This document shows, piece after piece, positions 54,652 to 63,933 of a stretch of 64,000 nt of DNA (positions are counted from its first letter, which is position 1; every line of letters begins with the position of its first letter). The translations under genes and the position numbers were made by a program. Source of the DNA: Blautia luti (lineage in GTDB: Bacteria > Bacillota > Clostridia > Lachnospirales > Lachnospiraceae); the NCBI RefSeq assembly GCF_013304735.1, contig NZ_JAAITI010000010.1:1-64000 (forward strand), written 5' to 3'. The notes under the pieces were generated by a model. That model searched no databases. It was not told the origin of the DNA and saw only the letters and a list, made by a program, of their open reading frames with translations.

Positions 54652-55512
54652 TTATTTCCTGCGTCGTTTTTTGTTCTGAACAGAATTGATTACTGTTACA
54701 AGAACAGCTGCAATCACAATTCCGATTACAACACAGAGAAGGATCATCGGAAGAGACGGATTGGTAGCTCCGCTGACTTTCTTCTCTGATTTTTGCGCTT
54801 CTTTCGCAGCTTCTACAGTTGTTCTGTGTCCCCTCACGAGAAGTCTGTGTGTATTTACCGCATACGGAGTACAGGTAACAAGAGTCACATAATCTTTTCC
54901 TTCTTCAATTGCCAGGGACTCTGTCTGGTCCGGCAGAACCGTCTGAATCTGATCTACTTCATAGGCAAGTGTCTGATTCAGAATATGCAGATAAAAAATA
55001 TCTCCTTCTTCCACAAGGTTCAGATCTGTAAAAAGCTTTGCACTGGGAAGTCCACGATGTGCGGAAAGAATTGCATGGGTGCTTTCTCCGCCAACCGGAA
55101 GACTGCTGCCAAACAGATGTCCGGCACCTTTTTCCAGCGATTCATCTGTTGTGTAATGATAAATTGGAATCTTCACATCGATCACAGGGATCTCCACATA
55201 TCCCATCATACCATCACCATTCAGGTTGAGAAGAGATTCGTATGTACTGTCTTTCTCTCCATCTCTTACAGAAAAAGCATCCGGTACACTTTCCTGTTTA
55301 ATCTGTTCATTATATTTCTCTGCTGCTTTCCACATGCTGTCAATCTTCTCCGAATTCTCGTCCGAAGAAACACTGCTGCTATATTTGCTGATCAGGATAT
55401 TATCCCTGTGTTTGTTCCAGACATCGCTGATCATCGGATACAGCAGTATGGACAATCCTATCAGAAACAGCAACCCAAGTCCAATATAATTTTTCTTCTT
55501 ATTCTTTCTCAT
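54652..55512 (-). CDS. Class C sortase 2
   Basis: 286 residues, clearly a paralogue of sortase 1. Catalytic H152, C214 and R223, terminal membrane segments, and LNLNGDGMMG (95-104) in the lid position. The ATG at 55512 has GGAG six bases upstream; the ATG four codons earlier lacks a site. Two class C sortases in one pilus operon usually divide backbone polymerisation and tip or ancillary addition. Confidence 0.92.
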   Translation of the reverse strand: MRKNKKKNYIGLGLLFLIGLSILLYPMISDVWNKHRDNILISKYSSSVSSDENSEKIDSMWKAAEKYNEQIKQESVPDAFSVRDGEKDSTYESLLNLNGDGMMGYVEIPVIDVKIPIYHYTTDESLEKGAGHLFGSSLPVGGESTHAILSAHRGLPSAKLFTDLNLVEEGDIFYLHILNQTLAYEVDQIQTVLPDQTESLAIEEGKDYVTLVTCTPYAVNTHRLLVRGHRTTVEAAKEAQKSEKKVSGATNPSLPMILLCVVIGIVIAAVLVTVINSVQNKKRRRK

Positions 55513-55532
55513 AGGTTTCTCCATACTGTTGT

Positions 55533-55570
55533 ATTACCGTTTCCGGCCTCCGAAGAGGCCGGGCGGTAAC
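55533..55570 (-). other. Intergenic stem-loop between pilin and sortase genes
   Basis: TTACCG...CCGGCCTC pairs with GAGGCCGG.CGGTAA around a CGAA/TTCG tetraloop. There is no T tract on the minus strand, so it is more likely an mRNA stability or processing element than a full terminator, giving more pilin than sortase. Confidence 0.7.
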
Positions 55571-55615
55571 TGATTTACTTTAAATATTTCTGATTTTGAA
55601 AATGATCCGTAAGGA

Positions 55616-57217
55616 TTACTCCTCAGATCCTCTTCTGCGGCTGATGAAGAAAGCACCAGCTGCAACAGCCATAACTACAACACCGATAATAGTGAAGAGG
55701 TATGTTCCCATTCCACCTGTGGATGGAAGCTCGGAAATTTTGGTATTCTTAAATCCATATGGGTTGCTTGGATGATCTTTATCATTTACAAGTTTTACAG
55801 TTCCTGCATTCTCATTATACTCATAATGAGTTGTCTTTCCGCCAATAACTACATCATATCCTGTAAGTGTATCACCTTCGAAGCTAGCATTAATTTTCAC
55901 TTCAATCGGGGTAGATACTAATTTATATCCTGTAGGCGCCTTTGTCTCAACCAGATAATAAACAACATCACTGTCAAGACCATTAATCTCAAGTTTACCA
56001 CTTGCATCGGTTGTAAAAGTGCTATTTCCTCTTGCATCTGTAAACAGCTCGCCATCTGGCTTTCCAATATGAAGCTGGAATTCAGCACCGGAAAGAAGTT
56101 CTGTCTCTGTTGTTTTTGTTACTTCACCAGTTTTTTCGTCGTATCCTACCTCACCATTTTGGTTAATCTTAACAAATTCACCTGTCTTATTTGGTGTACC
56201 TGTCTCTGTTGTACCAACAACACTTGTATCAATACCAAATGTGTAATGTTTTGTTTTACTTGTTTTACTCTGTACTTTGTCATTTGTAGAGTAAGTAAGT
56301 TTTGCAGTATTGGTATTCAGGTCAATGTTAAGCTGTGCATCGCTTGTCACTTTTGCATAATAAGTAATAACAATTTTTCCACCTCTATGCGCAATGATCC
56401 ACTCATCGCCTAAATCATTAACAGTAAAACTTGTATTTCCATCTACAATTGCTTTTTCTACTGCTGCTGTTAATGTAGCATCCTTTTTTCCATCAATAGT
56501 TGCAGAAGGTACATAAGTATCCTTATTAACTAAGCTCAGACCATCCAGTGTATCCTCGATGGAATACTGAATACTATCTTTGCTGCTTTCATAGCTTGGA
56601 ACATCTGCTGTAATTGTAAACTTAATAATGTCTCCATACTGTGTTCCCTTGATATCATTTCCAGCTACAACAGTTTCTGCAGTTTTCTTAATCTCAGGCT
56701 CAGATTTTTTCATGTATACAGTGCCATTATCATTCCAGGTATCTGTGCTAAAATCAAGTGTTCCATATTTGTACTTACCGTCTGTATCCATTTTTACACT
56801 GATAATTGCCGGATTATAAAGAGCAGTATTTGAACCTGTTACAATAATCATCCATGTGCCAGGTGTTAATGCGCTTGTTGTATAAACACCTTCATCATCA
56901 CGATCTGTGATATTAACTACATCTGTCAGATCATTAGTTCTTTTTGCTAATGCTTCAATGTTTGCAGATGTAGGGTTTAATGTACCATCTTCTGTTTTAT
57001 CAATAGTATTCTCTAAAACCTCAGAATATGTTCCATTCTCATTATAAGTAATAATCTTATAAGCTTTTACTGTAATACCATCTTCCTTGTTGATTCCCTT
57101 AATAGTTGCGTGGTCTGCTACCATTGGATCATTGGTAGCAAATACTGCGGTGCACATAGACAGAACCATAACTGCTGCCATTAATAACGCACCAATTTTC
57201 TTGAATAAATTCTTCAT
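55616..57217 (-). CDS. Major (backbone) pilin, LPSTGG-anchored
   Basis: 533 residues. Signal peptide (about 1-27, ending VFAT), an isopeptide D2-type backbone, and a pilin motif WNDNGTVYMKK whose lysine should be the polymerisation site. A second domain carries the E-box YYLVETKAPTGY. LPSTGG, membrane segment and RRRGSEE complete the sorting signal. AAGGAG lies before the ATG at 57217; the longer frame has no site. Cell surface, assembled by the sortases downstream. Confidence 0.93.
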   Translation of the reverse strand: MKNLFKKIGALLMAAVMVLSMCTAVFATNDPMVADHATIKGINKEDGITVKAYKIITYNENGTYSEVLENTIDKTEDGTLNPTSANIEALAKRTNDLTDVVNITDRDDEGVYTTSALTPGTWMIIVTGSNTALYNPAIISVKMDTDGKYKYGTLDFSTDTWNDNGTVYMKKSEPEIKKTAETVVAGNDIKGTQYGDIIKFTITADVPSYESSKDSIQYSIEDTLDGLSLVNKDTYVPSATIDGKKDATLTAAVEKAIVDGNTSFTVNDLGDEWIIAHRGGKIVITYYAKVTSDAQLNIDLNTNTAKLTYSTNDKVQSKTSKTKHYTFGIDTSVVGTTETGTPNKTGEFVKINQNGEVGYDEKTGEVTKTTETELLSGAEFQLHIGKPDGELFTDARGNSTFTTDASGKLEINGLDSDVVYYLVETKAPTGYKLVSTPIEVKINASFEGDTLTGYDVVIGGKTTHYEYNENAGTVKLVNDKDHPSNPYGFKNTKISELPSTGGMGTYLFTIIGVVVMAVAAGAFFISRRRGSEE

Positions 57218-57285
57218 ACTAGTCTCCTTTCTTTCTATCCCTTTTCCTTTTTCATTCTCCTCGTATTTCCATTTACAATAATGAG

Positions 57286-60200
57286 TCACGATCTTTTTGC
57301 TTCTTCCTCCCTCCGTTTATTTTTTATAAACAACAGGAGTGCAGTCGCAAGAATTGCCACACCACTAATTGTAAATCCATAGATTCCGGGGCCACCGGCA
57401 CTCGGTAAGTTATAAATTTTGTTGTTTTTGATTGTCAGTACGTTACTTCCATCAGAAGAACTTAAGGACCACATGGCATTTTCAGTCTGAAGTGCATTGC
57501 CATCTTCGTCTGTAAGAATGATCGTTCCGTTTTCCTGTCTGAAGTAAATCTGATCTGCCAGTAAAGTGCATCCATCCGGTGCCTTTGTCTCTTCCAGGTA
57601 ATACTGCCCTGAAGAAAGATTTCTCAGAGCTTCTTCCTGCTGATCGTTATCAATCACAATTGGCTCTGTATTTACTTTACTGTATGTGTTTCCGTCTTTC
57701 TTATAAAGATCAAATTCCGCACCTGTCAGTCTTGTTACTGTGCTATCTTTACTGTTCAAAATCTTAACCAGGTCAAGATCCGCAGTATTTTCTGTGTAGG
57801 TGTTTTCAATTGCAACTTCTGCATTGCGGCCATCTGTAATTTCATAGGTTCCTGTTGCAAACATTGCCCACTGTTTCGGATAGTCAAAATGCAGGATGTT
57901 CTGGCAGTCATACCGGATTTTTGCACCTCGGAAAATCATGGTTCCTTCAATGCCTTCTCCACTGTAGAAATAACAGTTATCCAGTGTCGCGTTATTATCA
58001 AATCCGTTAATGGATTTAATAATATTTATAATCGCCAGTCTTTCATCAATACTTGCAGGATTTCGGGTCCATACAAAGGTTCCCTGACCCTTGGTCAGTT
58101 TTGCCACAATTAAATTCTGTACACCAATTTCGTAATCCTGTTGATTACAATTTGTGACTCTGTCTTTTGCTGTATACTTATAAGTCGAAGCCTCTGTGGT
58201 AACATCCACACCGTTCTGTTCCGGATTCTGAATTGTTGTTCCATTGATCTTTACTTCTGAGGAATATCCGTTTTTGTTGTAATTGTTCTCTGTAACGTGA
58301 TACGTACCTGTTCCACATCCCTCAATTTTCCAGGTATAAGTCCAGGTGGTACCGCTTCCTGTTACGAACGCATCCCTTCTTAAGTAAAGATCCTGTGCGA
58401 AATCAACATAAGTATTGGTTTCTGTATCCAGTTTCTTTCCGGTTACCGTGATCTTATATGGAGGTTCCGCATTTGCAAGTTCTCCGATCTCGGTATCCGT
58501 AAGACCTTCAAATGTTTTTGATATTCTGATAAATGTCTGATCCTGTTCCTGGCCCTGATTCTTCGGAGTATTGGTAACAACCACATTCGCGTCCTGACCA
58601 AGTTTGATGCTTCCATCTGCTATATGACCATCAGTGTCTGTAACCACAGATGCATCCGCATTATTCACTGCTTTGTCAGGAGTATCATACTTCTCGGAAT
58701 TCAGATCTACCTCTTCAACCCGGAAACTTGTTCCGGAAAGAATACTTGTTACTGCAACTGTGTATCCGGCAGGTACGCCGGTTACAGTTCCATCGTCTGT
58801 TGTCTTGCGGCCACAGACAATTGCATCACTTCCATTGGATGCCAGTGCACCGGAAGCATTGTAATACCAGTAGTTGTTATCTTCATCCAGCAGATAATAA
58901 TCACCATTTGCATATGGGACTAAAACATTATCCTGATTGGAAAGCTGAATGCGAAAACTGAAGGTATCCTCTACAAAAATATCATCTTTGATCTTCTTGG
59001 TAATCTGAAGTTCTCGACTGTTGGCTGCCGAACAGTTATTGGTATAAACCACAACCGGTCGTACATTTACTGCCTTTTTATCAGTCTCAACCTTCTTGAT
59101 TACTCCCTCTCCGGTTTCCTTGTTATCTTCATCATACTCTTTGTATCCGGTATCATTAATTTTAATCTGGCTGTATTCTTCGGACTTTACTCCGATCTCT
59201 CTTACATAATATTTCCTGTTCGCCTGTAAATCGGTAAAGATTGCAGACTCATCTGGTTTCAGATAAAAGACATTCTTGTATGGCGTTCCATTAATTTCCT
59301 TATCACCAAATTGAATTTCCTGGCTCGTCGGTTTACCTGCATTTCCATATACTGCACTGCCATTTCCCAGAGGAACATATTTATCAGAATAGATTTCATT
59401 TCCCTGGCTGTCTTCACCAACAATATCCTGTGCATATAACTGGAACGCAAACTCTACATTACTGTATTTTTCTTTATCAGTATTGCTGAGCTCTTTTCTT
59501 ACTTCTACCTGTCCCTCCGGAATAACCTGGATGTTAAACTTCATATGAAGGTTGGAAGCACCAGCTCCTCGTTCCATATAAAACATCTTAAAGGAATGAG
59601 TTGTAAAATCCCTAAAAGTATCACCGTCGAAATAATTATCAACCTTACTGCTATCCCATTTTGTTCCATCCGGGAAATATCCTGCTGAACGGAACATTTC
59701 TTTAATAGTAGTTGTATACTCCTTTGGTACCTGTCCTGTATTACAATCCTTCCAGCTTACAACTCCGGTCTCAAAATTAATCTTACCGGAATGGGCATCG
59801 TGTACACCACCAATATCAAGTACCAGAACATCATCGATATAAATCCACATGTCGTCATCGCCATTGAATTCATAGATCATGGATTCTTTTTTGGAACTGT
59901 TCGGAGGTGTTACCTTTCCAGCTTTTGGCTGAAGGAAATTACCATCCATTTCCATACCAAACTGGTAATCATTCGTACCCTGAGTCTGATAAAGTACTTT
60001 TCCCTTATCCGGATCGCTGTCATCCAATTCATTACCATCTTCATCATATAAATTATGGGTATTAGATGCATATTTGCCATCCGCAATTGCATTATATGGC
60101 ATAAAGTTTCCACGGCTGTAGAAATATGAGGTACTATCTCCTCTTGGTGTTCCTATTGCATCATAAACCGTAAAATTCGCTGATGTTCCAGGATTACTTC

Positions 60201-62682
60201 CTAAATATGCGTAGTTATTGAAACTGCTATATTCATAATATCCTGTCTGGTCATAAATGGTTTTTAAGAACAGATGATTTACTGTTGTTGTTTTTCCACC
60301 GGAAAACAGACTTTCCAAATTCGAACTATTACTTTTTACCGTTGGATATCCATTAGGTGCAAGAACGTTGTTTAACAGTCCTCTCTTGATATTTCCATTT
60401 CCATAGTCACCACCAAGAGTAAGCCAGGTACTCTGATCTGAATTCGGTCCGATCTTTTCACTGCTGTTACCCCATAAATCCTTCATCTTCATGGTAATAC
60501 CATCGCTGGTATGGTCAACAGTCTCAACCGTTTTCAGGTTTTCTACCTTCTGATAAACAAAATATACTGTATTACTTCCAATATCGTACCATGCTGTCGT
60601 ATCCTTCACATTCCGATCAGAAGTATACTGATATTTCCCGTTATTATAACGAACATTATTTACTACAGTTCCCTCTTCTCCTGCTGAGGAAGCAACTTTA
60701 GCTTTCTTGAAAGCATAGCCGCTAATCTTCGGAGCATCTGCATATGCTGTTGTATGTGAGTTTCCACTCCATGTTACAGATTTATTACCACTTCCAATAG
60801 AATTTCCTGTTGTATCAATCAACTGAATTGACAAACTTCTCCGAGCATCCTGCCAGGTAATCGTGAACACCGAAAAGCTATCCGTCTCAAATTCCGCTTT
60901 CTGAATTTCATTCTCTGCGGTAGTCTCAACTTTTGCAGTTCCCTGCTGTGTCATATCAACAACAGACTGCACATTACCAGCTTCATCCTCTACAAGATGC
61001 ATCACTGCAACAGAAAGCTCCTGTGCATCTGTGGCTTCTGTATTCTCATCCTCCAGAGATATCTCCTCATCAGCTTCTGAACTGAATGTTGATGTCTCTG
61101 TGCTCTCTTTGATTTCCTGAGGAATTGATGATGCCTGATAATCCATGGAAACTTTAACGCTTCCGTTATTTGGCTCAATTTTATTTCCCTCATTGTCCTG
61201 GAAATAAATATCATATGCAAGAAAACCTGCAACTGTATAATCCCCTTCTTCAGCTTTTGCATGAAGCTGAGATTCTACTTCTGAATACTGAGCATTGTCT
61301 TTTTCAACAGGTGTTACGACCAGTTCCGCATCTTCAGGAAGAACATCCTTATCTGCAGTTGCTGTCACAACTACATTCCCTACCGTCTTGGAATAAGTAA
61401 CAGGACCTTCCTGCGTGAGATCATCCGTCACTTCCTCTTCCGCCGGCTCCTCATCACCCGTCTCAACCACCTGAACCATATCACTTCTTATGTAAGCTTC
61501 CGTTCCCTCGTAAGAAACTCTGTACCAGGTTGTCCCGTCTTCTGCTGTAACAGTTTCCAGAACGGTAAGCTGTGTACCTGCTTCCACAGTTGTAACTACA
61601 TCCGCATCTTCTGATGGACTGACACGAAGATTTACATCATCTCCAATGACAGTTACAATAACAGCTTCCTCTGATGGAACCTGTGTAATCTCAGGTTCTT
61701 CTTCTGGAACTTCTGTAACTTCCGGTTCTTCTGCCGGAGCTTCTGTTACGGTCGGCTCTTCCGTCGGTGCTTCTGTAACTTCCGGTTCCTCTGCCGGAGC
61801 CTCTGTTACGGTCGGCTCTTCCGTCGGTGCTTCTGTAACTTCCGGTTCTTCTGCCGGAACTTCTGTTACTTCCGGCTCCGGTGTAATCTCACCGTCTGAA
61901 ATATCCACATCACTATCATTTCCCTCTGAATCAATAGGAGTGTCTGAATTTTCATCCTCACCAGAAACTGTTTTAGGGGAGTCCCACATCACCGCAAAAA
62001 CAGCGGAATTTCCAGTTTCTGCCTGAATGGTCTGTACCTGCTTGGTTTCTGTTACATTCAGAACCTTCAGATCTTCATTCGGCTGTAAAACATAAGCTTC
62101 TGTCTCGCCGGTGCTGCTGTTATAACGAAGTTTTTCAACAGTTACACTCGTATTGGCTGCATCGGTAAGTTCCGGTGCTGCCGGTGTCTTGTATTCAATT
62201 GTTACCTTCACTCTGCCGTTCGGCTCAACTCTGTTTCCGTCAGCATCTGCAAAATATACATCTAACGCAAAAAAGCCCCGCAGGCTGCTGCCCTTATCTT
62301 CGGCCGCCTTCGAAAGCTTCTGAGATACTGTATTATAGAGTACTGATGAATTTTCGTTTACAGTATCGGCTTTCAAAGATGTATTTTGAGGAAGAGCTCC
62401 TTCTTCCTGCGCCTCTGCTGTTACTTTAACAGAATCATTTTCATATGTAAGCATAGTTTGCTGCGCCTGTTTTTCCTGGTCTGCGCTGCTTACATCCGGT
62501 GTCGATTCTTCGGCTTCGGGTCCCGATGATCCTTCACCATCTGTGAACAGATCATCTGTTCCATCTCCAAATGTCTCACTCGCGGAGATCGTGTATGCAC
62601 TTGGCACACAAGATACCATCAACGCCAAAGCCACCATAAATGCCAGGATTTTTCTGAACTTATCTTTCCTCAATTTCTTCAT
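57286..62682 (-). CDS. Giant pilus-tip adhesin with SH3-like, fibro-slime/PA14-like and Cna_B domains, LPSAGG-anchored
   Basis: 1798 residues. Order: signal peptide (about 1-40); a dockerin-free beta region repeated twice (around 90-230 and 440-620, both with AFFALDVYFxDxxGNRVEPN-like cores); an acidic Pro/Thr/Glu repeat (EEPEVTEAPTEEPTVTEAPA, about 265-340); a bacterial SH3-like domain (DDVNLRVSPSEDADVV); a fibro-slime/PA14-like domain with DDDMWIYIDDVLVLDIGGVHDAH; Cna_B-like domains; an E-box YYLEETKAPDG; and LPSAGG, membrane segment, KNKRREEEAKRS. The ATG at 62682 has AGGAAAGG upstream. It is first in the operon and is probably the tip adhesin. Ligand unknown. Confidence 0.9.
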   Translation of the reverse strand: MKKLRKDKFRKILAFMVALALMVSCVPSAYTISASETFGDGTDDLFTDGEGSSGPEAEESTPDVSSADQEKQAQQTMLTYENDSVKVTAEAQEEGALPQNTSLKADTVNENSSVLYNTVSQKLSKAAEDKGSSLRGFFALDVYFADADGNRVEPNGRVKVTIEYKTPAAPELTDAANTSVTVEKLRYNSSTGETEAYVLQPNEDLKVLNVTETKQVQTIQAETGNSAVFAVMWDSPKTVSGEDENSDTPIDSEGNDSDVDISDGEITPEPEVTEVPAEEPEVTEAPTEEPTVTEAPAEEPEVTEAPTEEPTVTEAPAEEPEVTEVPEEEPEITQVPSEEAVIVTVIGDDVNLRVSPSEDADVVTTVEAGTQLTVLETVTAEDGTTWYRVSYEGTEAYIRSDMVQVVETGDEEPAEEEVTDDLTQEGPVTYSKTVGNVVVTATADKDVLPEDAELVVTPVEKDNAQYSEVESQLHAKAEEGDYTVAGFLAYDIYFQDNEGNKIEPNNGSVKVSMDYQASSIPQEIKESTETSTFSSEADEEISLEDENTEATDAQELSVAVMHLVEDEAGNVQSVVDMTQQGTAKVETTAENEIQKAEFETDSFSVFTITWQDARRSLSIQLIDTTGNSIGSGNKSVTWSGNSHTTAYADAPKISGYAFKKAKVASSAGEEGTVVNNVRYNNGKYQYTSDRNVKDTTAWYDIGSNTVYFVYQKVENLKTVETVDHTSDGITMKMKDLWGNSSEKIGPNSDQSTWLTLGGDYGNGNIKRGLLNNVLAPNGYPTVKSNSSNLESLFSGGKTTTVNHLFLKTIYDQTGYYEYSSFNNYAYLGSNPGTSANFTVYDAIGTPRGDSTSYFYSRGNFMPYNAIADGKYASNTHNLYDEDGNELDDSDPDKGKVLYQTQGTNDYQFGMEMDGNFLQPKAGKVTPPNSSKKESMIYEFNGDDDMWIYIDDVLVLDIGGVHDAHSGKINFETGVVSWKDCNTGQVPKEYTTTIKEMFRSAGYFPDGTKWDSSKVDNYFDGDTFRDFTTHSFKMFYMERGAGASNLHMKFNIQVIPEGQVEVRKELSNTDKEKYSNVEFAFQLYAQDIVGEDSQGNEIYSDKYVPLGNGSAVYGNAGKPTSQEIQFGDKEINGTPYKNVFYLKPDESAIFTDLQANRKYYVREIGVKSEEYSQIKINDTGYKEYDEDNKETGEGVIKKVETDKKAVNVRPVVVYTNNCSAANSRELQITKKIKDDIFVEDTFSFRIQLSNQDNVLVPYANGDYYLLDEDNNYWYYNASGALASNGSDAIVCGRKTTDDGTVTGVPAGYTVAVTSILSGTSFRVEEVDLNSEKYDTPDKAVNNADASVVTDTDGHIADGSIKLGQDANVVVTNTPKNQGQEQDQTFIRISKTFEGLTDTEIGELANAEPPYKITVTGKKLDTETNTYVDFAQDLYLRRDAFVTGSGTTWTYTWKIEGCGTGTYHVTENNYNKNGYSSEVKINGTTIQNPEQNGVDVTTEASTYKYTAKDRVTNCNQQDYEIGVQNLIVAKLTKGQGTFVWTRNPASIDERLAIINIIKSINGFDNNATLDNCYFYSGEGIEGTMIFRGAKIRYDCQNILHFDYPKQWAMFATGTYEITDGRNAEVAIENTYTENTADLDLVKILNSKDSTVTRLTGAEFDLYKKDGNTYSKVNTEPIVIDNDQQEEALRNLSSGQYYLEETKAPDGCTLLADQIYFRQENGTIILTDEDGNALQTENAMWSLSSSDGSNVLTIKNNKIYNLPSAGGPGIYGFTISGVAILATALLLFIKNKRREEEAKRS
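61690..61880. repeat. Coding tandem repeats in the tip adhesin
   Basis: A 60-base unit encoding EEPEVTEAPTEEPTVTEAPA occurs twice in near-perfect form with flanking partial units. It lies in the linker ahead of the SH3-like domain. Length variation by slippage is plausible. Confidence 0.85.
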
Positions 62683-62818
62683 ACCTTTCCTGCTTTCCTG
62701 TGTGTGCATTAACGTGTACTATAATTCTTATTATTTTTCTTCCGTTTATATTCCTCTCTTCTTAAAAAAGCTTCAGGTTTTTTATCTGGTAATTAAAGCT
62801 GTTTCATACCGCAAACTT

Positions 62819-62845
62819 TTTATATTTACAGGATTCTCATGTCAA
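62819..62845 (-). promoter_or_regulatory. Candidate promoter of the pilus operon
   Basis: Minus strand: TTGACA (62845-62840), 15-base spacer (short), TATAAA (62824-62819), about 140 bases before the adhesin ATG. Just upstream, GGATATC and GGATACC form a direct repeat with a ten-base period (about 62861-62878), a possible activator site. The rest of 62683-63036 shows no gene. Confidence 0.55.
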
Positions 62846-63036
62846 TACAAAAAACATTTTTGGTATCCAATGATATCCAGATAAAAACTTTGGCTTCTTC
62901 TCCTTTCTTAAATATCGTTCTTTTTTGTTTTTGTTGAATATTTTTAAGTATTATCTGATTATTTGTCTTATTTATTATAACGTGAACCCAATTGTTACGT
63001 AAGGCCCATTTGGCTACAAAAAGGTGCCTTTGAACA

Positions 63037-63933
63037 TCAATTTAACATATATTGTTTCAATTCCTCACGTTTCTTTATATCCAGCTTACAGAAAATATCC
63101 GTAAGATAATGTTTCACCGTATTCACAGAAATCCCCATATGTGCTGCAATTTCTTTATTCGTCCATCCACCACTTGCCTGCATCGCAATTGAAAATTCCA
63201 TAACAGTCAGTTCATCGGTCACTTTGTTCTTCGTTTCAGGATTATGCACTGCCATCCATCCTCTGCTGAAAAACAGTACTCCATCTGTAATCCTTTTGTA
63301 GGCGTCCGGATCATTTTTCCGAATGCAAACCTCTATCAGTCCCTGAAGGAGTCCATGATGTTCTATAAACGGCTCTACAAAATCATCCTTCTCCGCCATT
63401 TTCCATCCTTCCATCAGATCAATCTGCGCTTCTTTTTTATACCTTCTGTTAATTCTGCACGTCGACATCATACACCGGAGATAAACCATACTGATCGGAT
63501 AAGTCTCCCTCGTCATAAACAACGCTGCTTTACACATTCCATAAGCACTCCAGTACTCTCCGTTCAGATAAGCCTGATGTGCCAGTACATACACCGCAAA
63601 AAGTCTCAGCCCCTCAGAAAGAATGCCACTGTATTCCCACAGCGGCGGAATTCCTTCTGCTGGAAGATGAAGAAGCACCGCACCAACATATCCTGCCAGT
63701 ACACAAGATGCCTGCAGTTCCTCCGAAATCTCTTTTTTCATTGCCTTACTGATGCATTCCTGAATTCCCTGCAGACCTCGCTTCGAAGCAACCGATCTGC
63801 CAAGTGTCAGATTTGCATAACAATAAAGCATACACGCCGAAAGGCGCAATTCCATTTTTTCATTTTCCAGATACAGTTCTGTAATCTCACAGCACTCTTT
63901 TGCTTTGCCCGTAAAATAATACAACTCAGCCAT
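63037..63933 (-). CDS. LuxR-type transcriptional regulator, C-terminal part, interrupted by in-frame TAG
   Basis: 298 residues from the ATG at 63933. TPR-like helices (AELYYFTGKAKECCEITELYLE...) lead to a C-terminal LuxR helix-turn-helix (WTNKEIAAHMGISVNTVKHYLTDIFCKLDI). Protein-like sequence continues upstream in the same frame (FEPGKALETVE) to the window edge, broken only by TAG at 63966-63964. No ribosome-binding site precedes 63933. The gene is therefore probably a large MalT-like regulator that is truncated by a nonsense mutation or read error. It lies next to the pilus operon and may regulate it. Confidence 0.75.
   Translation of the reverse strand: MAELYYFTGKAKECCEITELYLENEKMELRLSACMLYCYANLTLGRSVASKRGLQGIQECISKAMKKEISEELQASCVLAGYVGAVLLHLPAEGIPPLWEYSGILSEGLRLFAVYVLAHQAYLNGEYWSAYGMCKAALFMTRETYPISMVYLRCMMSTCRINRRYKKEAQIDLMEGWKMAEKDDFVEPFIEHHGLLQGLIEVCIRKNDPDAYKRITDGVLFFSRGWMAVHNPETKNKVTDELTVMEFSIAMQASGGWTNKEIAAHMGISVNTVKHYLTDIFCKLDIKKREELKQYMLN

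Noticed and set aside
61690-61880. CRISPR-like direct repeats
   Set aside because: They are in-frame coding repeats of a Pro/Thr/Glu linker in the tip adhesin.
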